Positions 31,282 to 41,207 of a stretch of DNA of 64,000 bases are shown here, one piece after another. The notes under the pieces are model-generated. The model did not search any database and was not told the DNA's origin. It saw only the letters and a list, made by a program, of their open reading frames with translations. Positions within the stretch are counted from its first letter, which is position 1; each line of letters begins with the position of its first letter. The stretch spans positions 38,846,630-38,910,629 of the forward strand of contig NC_068970.1 in NCBI RefSeq assembly GCF_016808095.1, given 5' to 3'. The position numbers were made by a program, and so were the translations under genes. Source of the DNA: Vigna angularis (Eukaryota; Streptophyta; Magnoliopsida; Fabales; Fabaceae).

Positions 31282-34200
31282 AAGGTCGAACACGCTTCGA
31301 AGGTAAGTATCTCGGTTCGTCTCTGTTCTGAGTTTTCTTCCATTTTTGAGTTGTTTCGATTCTTGTTTCAGTTTGATTCGCGTCTCTGTCTTTGTTCTAG
31401 TTTTGTGTTTTGATTCTGTCTTGATTCTGAGTTTATTCTTCCATTTTCGCGTTGTTAGTTAATTTCTTTACTGTCTTGTGTTTAACTTTTGTTCGTCATG
31501 GAATTCTCAAAGTGTTTTGCCTTGATTCAGTTTTAGTATGTGTTGTTTTTTTCTGTATGAGATTCAAATATGTTTGTTCGTTCTTGGATCTCAATTTCTG
31601 CGTTTAGGTTTTCAAGTTGAGTGTTACTTATTTGTTTAAGCTTTCTTGTTCTGTGCCTTTGAGTCATTATATTGAGTATTATTTCATTTTATTTCGGTGC
31701 AAGTCTTTGTTTGAGTTTTAATTTCTAAATCCATTTCTGTTTTGTCTATGTCATGTTGCTTTGTTTTAATTGTCAATTAAATCTGAGTTTAACTGTGATT
31801 CAATTGAGTTTTTGCTTTGAGTAAGATCTGTCCATCATCATAAGCAATGACATTCAATTGAATGAGCTTGATGACAGACTTCAACAGCATTTTTAATGTC
31901 ATTTCATTTATCTGAAGCTGTCTTGAGTTTTTGATGCTGACCATTACATGTAATTGTATGGCACTTTTGAAATTCTGTGAGCTGAAAGTTGAATCTGCTT
32001 GTGGATAGCAAATGCACACCAATTAAGCTATGAAATGTTGCATTGAGCTTGGGTGCAAGATGCTTACAGCAACATCAGTCTCTGATTTGGCCAGCTACAC
32101 CGAACTGGTTTTTCTTTGAAGTTTGTGTTAATGTTCTTGAGTGTGTGTCTATTCAGCTTAGTATTAGTTCATTGCTAAGCTTCTAGTTTCATCAAATTCT
32201 AGAGTCATATTAATTGTTGCTTTCAGTCATTGTAATTCTGAATACATAGAGTTGGTGGTATACTTGAGCTATTCTAATGCACAAGTTGCTGTTTAAAAGT
32301 GAAATTCCAGTTTCTGTGATAGCTGCTGTTTTTGTGTGCCCTATTCTGGTATAAACCAATTTTATTTGACATATTCAAGGTGTTATAAGGGTCAGATTTG
32401 AGTAATTGCAGCTAGAACGAATTTCCCATTTTCAAAACCACCATGTTGTGTTTGTTTTGAGCAAAGTTGAATCAGTATAACTGAAATTTATATCTGTTTG
32501 AGTTTTATACATCATATTGAACTGTGACAAGAGCTTAAGGTCTGTGCATTTGTTTAAAAAAAAAAAACAGGTTGTGAAAAGTGTACTATACAAGTAAAAG
32601 GCAATTGGACCTGTGCAGTTCAATATAGAGGTTCCAAAATCAGAAGTGAAGAATGTTGCAATTTGAGCTGACTTAATTGAGAACTTTCTTCAAACAGTTT
32701 AGAATGCCAATACTGAAATATTGATTTTATATTCTGATTCAACTTGCTTGGGTTTTTTTTCTTGTGTTTTTAATCTGTTTCTAGTTCTATTCCTTAGGCT
32801 CTATTTGTTGTGCCTACCTTTATTAACTAGCCTTGTTTCTTGTTTGTCAATTGTTGGCTGTCTTGGTTTTGTCTCAGTGCACGTGTGAACTCTGATCTGC
32901 TGTTCTTTAATTGAGCTTTTGTTTGCATTTGTAATCTGGTCTAGAGTTGATCTAGAGTTGTATTAAGCAATAGATCTGCTGTGCTGTCATTGTTTTGTGG
33001 TTGTCCTGCTCTGTTCTGCATATCACTTTGCCTTGCCTAGCCTTTTCCTGTTTGAGAAGTTGTTACACTTTGGTTTCTGGAATTTGAAAGAAGGTTTGTG
33101 TGCTTGGTAGCATCTTAGGTGGTGGTGGTCTGAAAGACTTTCCAGCTTTGAACTGCCAAGGGAGAATCTCCCTTCCAAACCTTTTCATTTATGTGCTTTA
33201 AATTTCAAAAGAGAAGCCTGAGTGTTGTGAGTTTTGTAAGGCTGATTTAGCCTAATTTCCTTGGCACTTTGTATGAGAGAATCAATTTTTAAATAACTGT
33301 GTTTTAACTGTTTACTTCTGCATTTAAATAGTTGTAACAGGTTGGAAGTTGGGTCTTGAATCTGATGAAGATTGAGTACATTGGCCTATGAGTGCATATC
33401 AAAATTTCAATGTGATGATTTGAGAGCTTAAACAGCTGAGATTTATTTGTGCAGATTTCCATTCTGTTTAAATTCATTGTTTAATCTTAGCTGAATGTTC
33501 TGCATTAGATTATATCACTTTTTGTCCATTGGCTTGATCAGGTTTTGATTAATTTGGAATGATTGTTTAATCAGCTTGGTTTCAGCCTTGAATTACACTC
33601 ATTTGCAGCTGGTTTAATATCCATGTTTATGTGTATTTTGCTGGAATTGGTATAATTTCTGTGTGCAAATTTGAACTGAATAAGTGCAGGGAGAAAGTGT
33701 AGAATAGGTGTGTTGTTGTGTGCAGAGTTGATAAATATTTGGAGTCAAGAATTTTAAGCAGCAGCAGAATCTTAGTAGAGTTTAGAGCAAGCTAGACCAA
33801 CCATTTAATTAGGGGAGTTGCTTAACTTTCTTACCTCTGGATTGCTTAAGTGTTTCTATCTTAGCTGGTGATAGCATTGATGGTTGCTTTGCTGAATTGA
33901 GTGGGAATATTTGATTGCAGTTTGTGATTTGAGAGCAAAACGAAATTTATATAGCTGCATCAAGTGCACGAGACTAGGAGAAAAGGGAAGAATCTTTTAT
34001 ATTGTGTGAAGTTAATCCTCTTGATATCTGTGTGTAGATAAGGTACATTGATTCCAATTGTGAATTGTGATTGTAGGATTATACTGGCCAGGAGATTCCA
34101 AAGCATTGATTCCAGAAGCTGTCAAGAAGCAACAAAATTGAGCAAAAGTGTAGTTGGAGCAGGCTAGCAGCTGTCTTCTGAACTAAAGGGAAGACTTTAA

Positions 34201-35034
34201 ATTGTTGTGTATCTCTTCTTGTAATTTGTTTGCATCAGATTCCCTAATCCACATGTTGTTATATACTGTTTTGCAGGAGTGGTGAATCAGATCCAAAGAG
34301 AGTGGAATCCAGAAGCTAGAAAAGGGGGCCAAAGCTGCCCAAAACAGCAACATCAGTGTACGTGTTTTTAGCACAATGATTTGGCATCAAAAGTGACTAT
34401 AGCTGAACCAGGACCAGACCGTAGCAGCCTACATAGTTTTGCTTTCTTTGTATATGTTTTGTTCCATTTGATGTGTAATAGGCTGATAGGCTATAGCTTT
34501 CTTTTAGTTTCAATTTTGTTTCTAATAGGCTTGTGTTAGCCACTGTTGGCTTTAGCTTTTGTTTTGTAAAAGGGCCTTTTATAAAGTCCAAGTTCTTTGG
34601 AAGAGTCCTTGGTGCTCTTTCAAACTCTTGGCAACTTTACTTGCTTTAAATTTAGCATAGGTAGATAGATGAATGTGTGATTTGATTTGTGTTTCTCGTA
34701 GGGGTCATTAGAGTCCGCTGGTTTCTTAAGTGTTTTGCTTGTTTGATTTTTGTGTTCACGGTTAGGAGTGACTTAGGCTAAAAGAGATTAAACTCTAAGC
34801 CTTGTCACAATAGAGTCCGAAAATTAGGAATCTAGTTTTGTTTGTTTGTGAGTTGTGTCTTTTGATTTTAAAGGTGATTTTAGTTTAAAGGTTATCTAGT
34901 AGTAACCTAAGACATTTCTGGCAAGGCAAGACTTGGTACTTAAGCAGTCTTTATGACTCACCTCTCTTACCTGGGATTTGTCTAAGTGTGAATCTTGTAT
35001 ACCTTTACACTAGAAACAACTTTTAGAAACAAAG
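31282..35034 (+). other. 3.75-kb untranslated leader of element I2
   Basis: No gene is visible; the longest frames are short and not conserved in element I. Near the end lies the motif GACTCACCTCTCTTACCTGG (34954-34973), 60 bp before the gag ATG, preceded by AGACTTGGTACTTAAG. More than half of the element is leader. Confidence 0.7.
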
Positions 35035-35709
35035 ATGTCTTGTTATTCATATAGGTCTTCTAGGTTAGATAAAGTTGATGAAATGTTTAAACAAGCTAGG
35101 AATCTTCCATCCTTTGGTAAAGACATAGGTGCATTAACATACCTAGCTTGGGAAAAAGAAATTGATAAAATAAATCCTTGGTTTTGTGAAGAGAGTGAAT
35201 ATTATGTTCTTAGTATATATCTCTCTAAGTTAGAAGAGCATGCAAGTGAGTGGTGGGATGAAAGACAATATCATGTTAGGAAAGGTAGAAAGTCCTCCAT
35301 TCGTGATTGGCATGATTTAAAAGCTTGCATGAGAAGAAAGTTTGTGCCTTCAAGCATTAAAAGAAACCTAGAACTCATTAGGGATTGCATTGATGATGGA
35401 AAATTATTTCTTGAGAGTTTAAATGATCATGGGTTTCTTCGTAGAGAATTAGAATTTGGGGCAAGACTTAAGGAGATCAAGGATAAGAAAAGAGAAAGAG
35501 AGATTGAGAGAAAAGGAAAGGAAGAAAGGAAAGAAGAAGAGAAGAGAGAGAGAACAAATAGAGAAAAGAGAAGAGAGAAGAAGAGAGGAATTAAGAAGAG
35601 AAGAAGAGAGAAAAGAAGAAAAGAGAGAAAGGCAAGAAAGAGAGAAGAAAGAAAAGGAGAAATTGTTACTGATGACAAATCCTATTCTTTCAAAGACTGT
35701 GGAACCTAA
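35035..35709 (+). CDS. Gag-like protein of family 3, intact
   Basis: A 224-residue protein begins MSCYSYRSSRLDKVDEMF. Residues about 20-140 form a gag-type helical domain with LAWEKEIDKINPWF, SEWWDERQYHV, IRDWHDLKACMRRKFVPSS and LRRELEFGARLKEIKDKK. The remainder is an almost pure Lys/Arg/Glu tract from a purine-only DNA stretch (about 35480-35665), ending EIVTDDKSYSFKDCGT. The start follows the conserved leader motif by 60 bp. There is no zinc knuckle. It resembles the N-terminal part of Ty3/gypsy gag; its likely role is RNA packaging in particles built with a helper element. Confidence 0.75.
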   Translation: MSCYSYRSSRLDKVDEMFKQARNLPSFGKDIGALTYLAWEKEIDKINPWFCEESEYYVLSIYLSKLEEHASEWWDERQYHVRKGRKSSIRDWHDLKACMRRKFVPSSIKRNLELIRDCIDDGKLFLESLNDHGFLRRELEFGARLKEIKDKKREREIERKGKEERKEEEKRERTNREKRREKKRGIKKRRREKRRKERKARKREERKGEIVTDDKSYSFKDCGT

Positions 35710-36046
35710 AAGGGAAGGTTTCCAAATCATTACTTCTTTTCCAATAATTGATTACTTTTCAATTTTTGACTTCTCTTTCAAACCAATTGTCATGAAAATA
35801 TTTTCAAAATATGACAAATCAAATCTTGAGTTATTGTTATCTTTAAGAAAACAATTAACTCAAGATAAAATTGAATTTGGACTTCTAAAATTTTCAAAGA
35901 TTACTAATCAAAGCATTAGAAGTTCTTATTCTCTTGTTTTTAAAGAAAAATTCTTTCTTGGATTGATATTAACCAAAGATATATTTGATGTGTATTGCAG
36001 ATTCGTGTTTGATCTAGGAGGAAGAAAACTAGATCTAAAAGAATAA
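35672..36046 (+). CDS. ORF2 of family 3, unknown function, element I2 copy
   Basis: A 124-residue frame from MTNPILSKTVEPKREG overlaps the last 38 bases of gag in the +1 frame. It could start at its own ATG or be reached by frameshifting in the purine tract, where all three frames are open. The core LRKQLTQDKIEFGLLKFSKI, KEKFFLGLIL and DVYCRFVFD is kept in element I. After its stop come vestiges of a pol-like 3' end (about 36050-36130). I do not recognise the family; it may derive from a protease/RT linker. Confidence 0.5.
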   Translation: MTNPILSKTVEPKREGFQIITSFPIIDYFSIFDFSFKPIVMKIFSKYDKSNLELLLSLRKQLTQDKIEFGLLKFSKITNQSIRSSYSLVFKEKFFLGLILTKDIFDVYCRFVFDLGGRKLDLKE

Positions 36047-36130
36047 GGCCACTCCAAGATGGCCATGCTCCCAAAGATTGTGTGGAGTTTCTTCATAAGG
36101 CGATTGCCAGATTTGAGGACAAATCTTTTC

Positions 36131-36979
36131 TTAAGAGGGAGGGTATGATGGAATCCTGCTTGATGTACTTCTCCTTTTGTATTTTTACTTTTTATAGTTT
36201 AGCTCTTAAGGAGCATGGGTTACTATAAATACCTAGCTCCTCTATTGTATTAGGGACTTTTGAGAATAATGAGAATTGAGTTTTCTGAATCAGAAATTGT
36301 TCTCTCTTGAAAGTCATAGGCTAGAGAGTCCAAAGACTCCCTCTAGCCACCTTCCAAGCACCTTTCTCACTCTCATTTTCCATTTTCCACGATGCTTCTC
36401 TCCTCCACGCTGCCTCTCCTTCACTGCCACCTCATTAGAGCATGCGTCAGCGCTCTACCTCACATTCTTCATTCCATCACGCCTCAGCCACAGTCATTTG
36501 CATTTCACTCTCTCAATAGCTCTTCGGCCATCAACCACATCCTCTTCACCGTTTTGCTTTGGTTTCATCACAGATTCCAGGTTCAACCTCTATTCTACCT
36601 TGCTTCCGTCATTGCAACCCTAGATCCAGGTTTTCCACCGAATCTCATCTTCTCCTCTAGGGTTTCGTCTCACTTCCTCCTTCATTTTCATTATTCCTTC
36701 ATTTTTCACCGAACAAACCTTATTTCCTCTGTTCATCCTTCTTTTCCAACGTTCAATCAGTTGTTTGAACCGATTAATCGGTTTATATTGAGTCTCCTCA
36801 CCCTTTGAGGGTTTCTTCGTGTCCAATTTAAGTTTTCCACTCTTCGATCTCTGTTTTCCCCTTCAATCTCGAGTTTCTTTTTCCATTCCGCTGCGTCTTC
36901 ACTCGTCGGAGAAGCTTCGAGGAGTCCGAATCGAGCTCGCACAGCTTCGGTCGTCAGCTTCTCGGGCGTTCGTCCATCA
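36131..36979 (+). repeat. Polypurine tract (36133-36143) and 3' LTR (36146-36979) of element I2
   Basis: AAGAGGGAGGG lies two bases before TGATGG. The 834-bp LTR matches the 5' LTR apart from eight transitions. TATA box at 36224. Confidence 0.9.
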
Positions 36980-36984
36980 ATGCC

Positions 36985-37811
36985 TCATCTGGAGGTAATA
37001 TTAGATGCAAGACTCCATAGGAAGCGTATGAGTTGATTGAAAACATGGCTACTAATGATAATGAGATGCAGAACAAAAGAGCTCAATTTCAACATAAAGG
37101 AGTCTTCAGTTACAATCTCAAGATGCTCTGTTGGCTCAAAACAAGATGATGACTCAACAATTAGAGACCTTGATGAAGAAAATCTCTCAACTATCGAAGG
37201 AGTTACAGCGTGTCTCTCAAGCTCAACATCAACTTTGTGAGCTATGTGGTGGAGATCATGTGAATGGACGGTGTGCAATGCAAGCCAATACCCAGGAAAA
37301 AGTAAATTATATGGGTAATCAGGACCACCCAGGTAATTTCAACCAAGGGTGGAAACGTCACCCAAGCAAGGGTCAAGGGCAAGCTGAGCAATTTAATAGA
37401 CCATCATAGCAGCAATGGCAACAATAATCCTCTTTATCTGAAAGGATGACAAAATTGGAAGACAACCTTCAACAATTCATGCAAGTGTTCGTCTCTATTC
37501 AGAAGAGCACTAAAGTTTCCATTAGAAACTTGGAGATACAAGTTGGTCAACTGGCTAAAAAGTTGGAGGAGATGTTTGACAAGAGTTTTTGGGCTAATAT
37601 TGCAATTAACTCTAAGGAGGAGTGCAATGTCATTATGACTAGAAGTGGCAAGATGTCAGATGAGAGAAAAGTTGAGAGAAAAGATAAAGCTAAGTTGAGT
37701 GAAGTAGAAAAAGATAATGAAGAGAGAAAAGAAAGGGCAAGGAAAGAGAAAGATAAGGGGAAGGAAAAAGAAAAAGAGAGAGAAGAGAGAAAAAATAGAA
37801 AAAATCATTGA
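36985..37811 (+). pseudogene. Gag C-terminal half, element F
   Basis: It continues from 30432 after the duplication. It contains a damaged LIENMATNDNEMQ segment, a helical stretch (MKKISQLSKELQRVSQAQ), an intact CX2CX3HX4C knuckle CELCGGDHVNGRC (about 37239-37277), a Gly/Asn/Gln-rich region with stops at 37407 and after, and from 37446 a coiled segment plus Lys/Glu-rich tract ending at 37811. The better-preserved knuckle shows what element B has lost. Confidence 0.75.
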
Positions 37812-38520
37812 GAAGTCCCTTCCTTATCCAAAAAGTTGTTCAAAGATTAAAAAAGAGAAGCAATATGGGTGTTTCATGGAGATCTTCAAACAATTGGAGA
37901 TTACTATGCCATTGGCCGAAGCACTACAACAAATCCCTACTTATGCGAAGCACATGAAGCAATTCCTCAAAAAGAAGAAATATCTAGATGAGGAAAAAAT
38001 TGAAGTGCAGGGTAATTGTAGTGCCCTATTGTAGAAGAAGCTACCTCCCAAATTCAAAGATCTAGGGACCTTCACCATCCCTTGCACCATTGGGAATCGT
38101 GATATAGGGAAGGCTCTAGTTGACTTAGGAGCTAGTATCAATCTAATGCCTTTATTTATGCTCAAGAAGATTGGTGGTCTGGAGGTCAAACCTACAAAAG
38201 CAATCTTGCAAATGGAAGACAGGTCCATTAAGCATCCTTATGGTGTAGTAGAAGACGTGGTGGTGAAAATTGATAAACTCAAATTTCTGGTGGACTTTGT
38301 AGTGATGGAGATGGAGGAAAATGTAGACGTACCGCACATCCTTGGAAGGCCATTCATGAAGACAGTTAAAGTTGTCATTCATGTGGATGATGGAGTTATA
38401 ACGTTGAAAGACCAAGATGAAGAGGTCACTTTCAATGTCTTTGAAGCTGGGCAGCTAATACAAGTAACAAAGACTAGTCTTAAAGCTAAAGACGAAGTTC
38501 TATCAATGACTAGTACCTGA
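37812..38520 (+). pseudogene. Protease region, element F
   Basis: Linker (YGCFMEIFKQLEITMPL), a TAG at about 38032-38034, then the retropepsin-like domain: [15 protein letters not shown] active-site segment at about 38110-38152, followed by MEDRSIKHPYGVVEDVVV and ILGRPFMKTVKVVIHVDDG, ending at a TGA at 38518-38520. The order and stop near the linker match element B, suggesting that a stop between the linker and protease is ancestral to this subfamily. Confidence 0.75.
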
Positions 38521-38620
38521 TAAGGCTGCCAAGACGGTCAGGAGGAATCATAGTTGTTTCTTTCCAAGGCTGAAGGAAGATGATAGAGATAAGGAAGAAA
38601 AACTCGTTCACCATGACTCT

Positions 38621-38824
38621 GTGATGGAAAATAATGAACCCTACCTCAGCAAACTAGTGAAATTCAAGAATAGGTTATGGGTTATCAAGGATATAAAGAC
38701 AAGTGGAGTTCTTGAGATTGAGGCTCCTTACTCTAGGAGAGTCAAGTTGGTGACAAGAAAGATGCTGAGATTATGTTGGTGTCATGAAAGGAAGAAGCAC
38801 ATCAACATTGAAAATCAAACTTGA
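38621..38824 (+). pseudogene. Short pol C-terminal remnant, element F
   Basis: The segment KFKNRLWVIKDIKTSGVLEI followed by EAPYSRRVKLV resembles the end of a Ty3/gypsy integrase (GPF/Y-type: -VIK-I-TSGV-EIEAP). It follows the protease by about 100 bp, so RT, RNase H and the integrase core are deleted between them. The assignment is weak because only about 40 residues are informative. Confidence 0.35.
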
Positions 38825-38832
38825 GCTTTATT

Positions 38833-38880
38833 GGGTCAAGCTAGTGACGTTAAAGAAGCGCTTATTGGGTGGCAACCCAG
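38833..38880 (+). other. Conserved 48-nt hairpin motif, copy 3
   Basis: GGGTCAAGC to CAACCCAG, as at 1128-1175 and 1381-1428. The stem here is TTGGG-TGGCAA-CCCAG, so one C-G pair becomes U-G and the hairpin is preserved. It lies directly after the pol remnant. Confidence 0.7.
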
Positions 38881-39102
38881 TTTTCTAAACTCATATCTTT
38901 GTGTTTTGATTTACTTTTGTTCTAGTATGTGCATTATATGTGCTGATTGTTGAATGTTTGAGGGGTGTAGAGAGATTAAATGTTTTGATTAAGTGTTGAT
39001 AACTGAGTTGGGTGAAAGGAGGTGTTCATCCCTTGTGGCCTCTTGTGGTAAGAAGAAAGGTGTTTTCTAAAACTTGTCTTTTTATGTGATTATAATAATT
39101 TA
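38881..39102 (+). other. Non-coding tail of element F
   Basis: There is no gene. T-rich sequence follows the hairpin motif and is interrupted at 39102 by a solo LTR; the interrupted sequence continues at 40233 with TTGGTTTTGTGATCGTGG. Where element F ends is not clear. Confidence 0.4.
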
Positions 39103-40227
39103 TGTCAGGAGCGGCTGCAGCGGAATGGTTAGCGTGGAATAACAAACCAAGAGGGTTTTTAATACTAACGTGTGCCTTTTAATTTCTACTCAATTAAACT
39201 TACTTAGCAATTAACAAAGACAAATAAAGCAAGAGTAAGGTTGAGAGAAATTTGCATAGATGATTTTATCCTGGTTCGGATCTTACCAATCCTACGTCCA
39301 GTCGCTTATCTCAAAACAAGATAAACAATTCACTAATCACAAAACAATTACAAATTACAATCACAAAGAAACAATTTGTAAGAGTTTAGAAACCACCTCT
39401 CTTGATACCACAAGAGATGAAACAACACCTCCTTTGAATCTTCACAAAGGATGAAACACTTCCTCCGAATTACTTCACGAAGGATGAACACCTCCTCCGA
39501 ATACTTCACGAAGGATGAACTTCCTCTTCCAAACACCTCCTTAGACACACCAAGGATGAACCAGCTATTCCTCTATCACCGTAGCAGTATATCACCAACT
39601 CTACAGACAGAGTTTCCTTAGCTGAGCAAGAGCACACAATTCTCAAGAGTTTCTGAGTATTTGAGCACAAGGGAAGAGTTTCTCAAGTTCAAGTTGAGAG
39701 GAAATGAGAGTCTATTTATAGACTCATCCAAAGACTCTTCCATTTTTCGTTTTCAGCCTTTCACACTGTGTTAATCGATTAGCTACAGTGGTTAATCGAT
39801 TAGCTACAGTGGTTAATCGATTAACAACCCAATGGATAGTCCAACGGCTCTTAAAACGGCTAGTTTTTCAAACGGCTCCTGTGTTAATCGATTAACAGCC
39901 CTTGTTAATCGATTAACGTTAATCGATTAACACCCTGTGTTAATCGATTAACACTGCAATGCTGGGCTTCTTCATGGCGCACTGGAACAATCGATTAACA
40001 CCCTCTGTTAATCGATTAGCACTGCACAGTTTTGGCTTTTTGGTTTATTTTTACATTACTTTTGAATGCATACATAAAACCACTCATAATCTAAGTCCTA
40101 GATACTAAACTATAATTATTACAAAAGCTTTCCATAGCAATACAAGTCTTCATAACATTTTGAATCTTGATTTCTCTTGACTTGATTTGGACATCATCAA
40201 AACTTCATCTTCATCATTTTGCTAACA
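39103..40227 (+). mobile_element. Solo LTR, unassigned family
   Basis: It starts TGTCAGGAGCGGC and ends TTTGCTAACA, 1125 bp, with a perfect 5-bp duplication ATTTA (39098-39102 and 40228-40232). It contains short tandem segments of the type CACGAAGGATGAA (about 39475-39520). Legume copia LTRs often carry the TTAATCGATTAA motifs seen in it, but I cannot name the family or its orientation with certainty. Confidence 0.8.
39770..40020. repeat. Array of the 14-bp perfect palindrome GTTAATCGATTAAC
   Basis: Nine copies (some ending AGC instead of AAC, one with an altered start) lie at about 39770, 39791, 39812, 39883, 39904, 39918, 39939, 39987 and 40007, two of them directly joined. They fall inside the solo LTR. 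Looser versions occur in the SIRE-like sequences at 2620-2960 and 41510-41880. Confidence 0.85.
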
Positions 40228-40232
40228 ATTTA

Positions 40233-41207
40233 TTGGTTTTGTGATCGTGGAACGTTAATCTCTGTTTGATTTTAGCAACAGGATGTAGGATCCTTGTGAT
40301 TTAAACTAGTATAAAATTATTTGTGCAATTTCCTCTCTTCCTTACTCTTTATTATTGTTTTAATTATTCGCTAAGAAAATTAAAATTAAGAGAAAATTAT
40401 AAAAGGAACACATTTGGAATAAGACACTAGTTCATCCCACTCTTGGTTTATTATTCACACTAAACATTTCGCTACACCGCTTTGACACTTGTAAGCGCGG
40501 ATAAATGATCAAAATGATATATGAGTCGGCCGAATGACCAATCGATCTGCAAATCCTACAAGTCGGCAGAGCTCGATCACAAAGACGATTACAAGCATCC
40601 TTAAGGCTAAATCAAACTTCCAAGACTATAGGGCTTAAGTACATACGCAGCCCGAATATGCCAAGTGGCATGGTCCAACAAGGGTCAATTATTAAAATCT
40701 CGATATTTTTATTATATCCTTTTAATAGCCATTAAATTCCTTTTAATAGCATGTCGCTAATAAGTATATTTCCTATTTAAATCACATAATGACATAGAGC
40801 CCCGAGACCCTATAAATGCATATGCATTTCATTAGGAAAGACATATTAATACTTTCACTTACTATTTTGCACATAAATATCATGCTCTCTTACTGACTTG
40901 ACCATCAGATGGTCTTTGGCAGGTGGATCTTTCCCCACTTTTCAACTTTCAAGAGCACATGTTAATATTCTCATCTCCTATCAAATTCTGCTACTTACTA
41001 TTTTGCACATAAATATCATACTCTCTTACTGACTTGACCATCAGAGGGTCTTTGACAGGTGGATCTTTCCCCACTTTTCAACTTTCAAGAGCACATGTTA
41101 ATATTCTCATCTCCTACCAAATTCTGCTACCTGTCTGAAGGCTACGCTTTAAAATCCAACAAGAAAAAATATCAAAAGTAAATTTTAATCCCTTCTGTAT
41201 ATGTATT
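40233..41207. other. Degenerate LTR-like sequence, possibly Tat lineage
   Basis: There is no gene. Phrases such as ATGAGTCGGCCGAATGACC (about 40521) and the TATAAATGCAT box (40811) followed by TCTTACTGACTTGACCATC resemble Tat/Ogre-type LTRs. I cannot fix boundaries. The first 200 bp belong to whatever the ATTTA solo LTR interrupted. Confidence 0.35.
40858..41129. repeat. 136-bp tandem duplication
   Basis: Two units (40858-40993 and 40994-41129) share TTACTATTTTGCACATAAAT through CAAATTCTGCTAC with about four to five differences. Confidence 0.85.

Larger units (their letters stand above)
30433..36979 (+). mobile_element. Element I2: complete family 3 non-autonomous LTR retrotransposon
   Basis: Two 834-bp LTRs differ at 8 positions (about 1%), with PBS, 3.8-kb leader, gag, ORF2 and polypurine tract between. 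The 5-bp duplication ATGCC flanks it (30428-30432 and 36980-36984), inside the gag of element F. There is no protease, RT, RNase H or integrase, so transposition needed enzymes in trans. Low LTR divergence makes it one of the youngest insertions here. Using the often-quoted rice rate of 1.3e-8 per site per year gives roughly 0.4 million years; the rate may not apply. Confidence 0.9.
28786..39102 (+). mobile_element. Element F: family 1 element with chimeric 5' LTR, split by element I2
   Basis: LTR-like region 28786-29625, PBS 29633-29650, gag 29860-30432 continuing at 36985-37811, protease to 38520, a short pol remnant to 38824, the 48-nt hairpin motif and non-coding sequence interrupted by a solo LTR at 39103. 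No 3' LTR is recognisable, so the element is 3' incomplete. Excising I2 and one ATGCC restores the order of gag. Confidence 0.7.
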
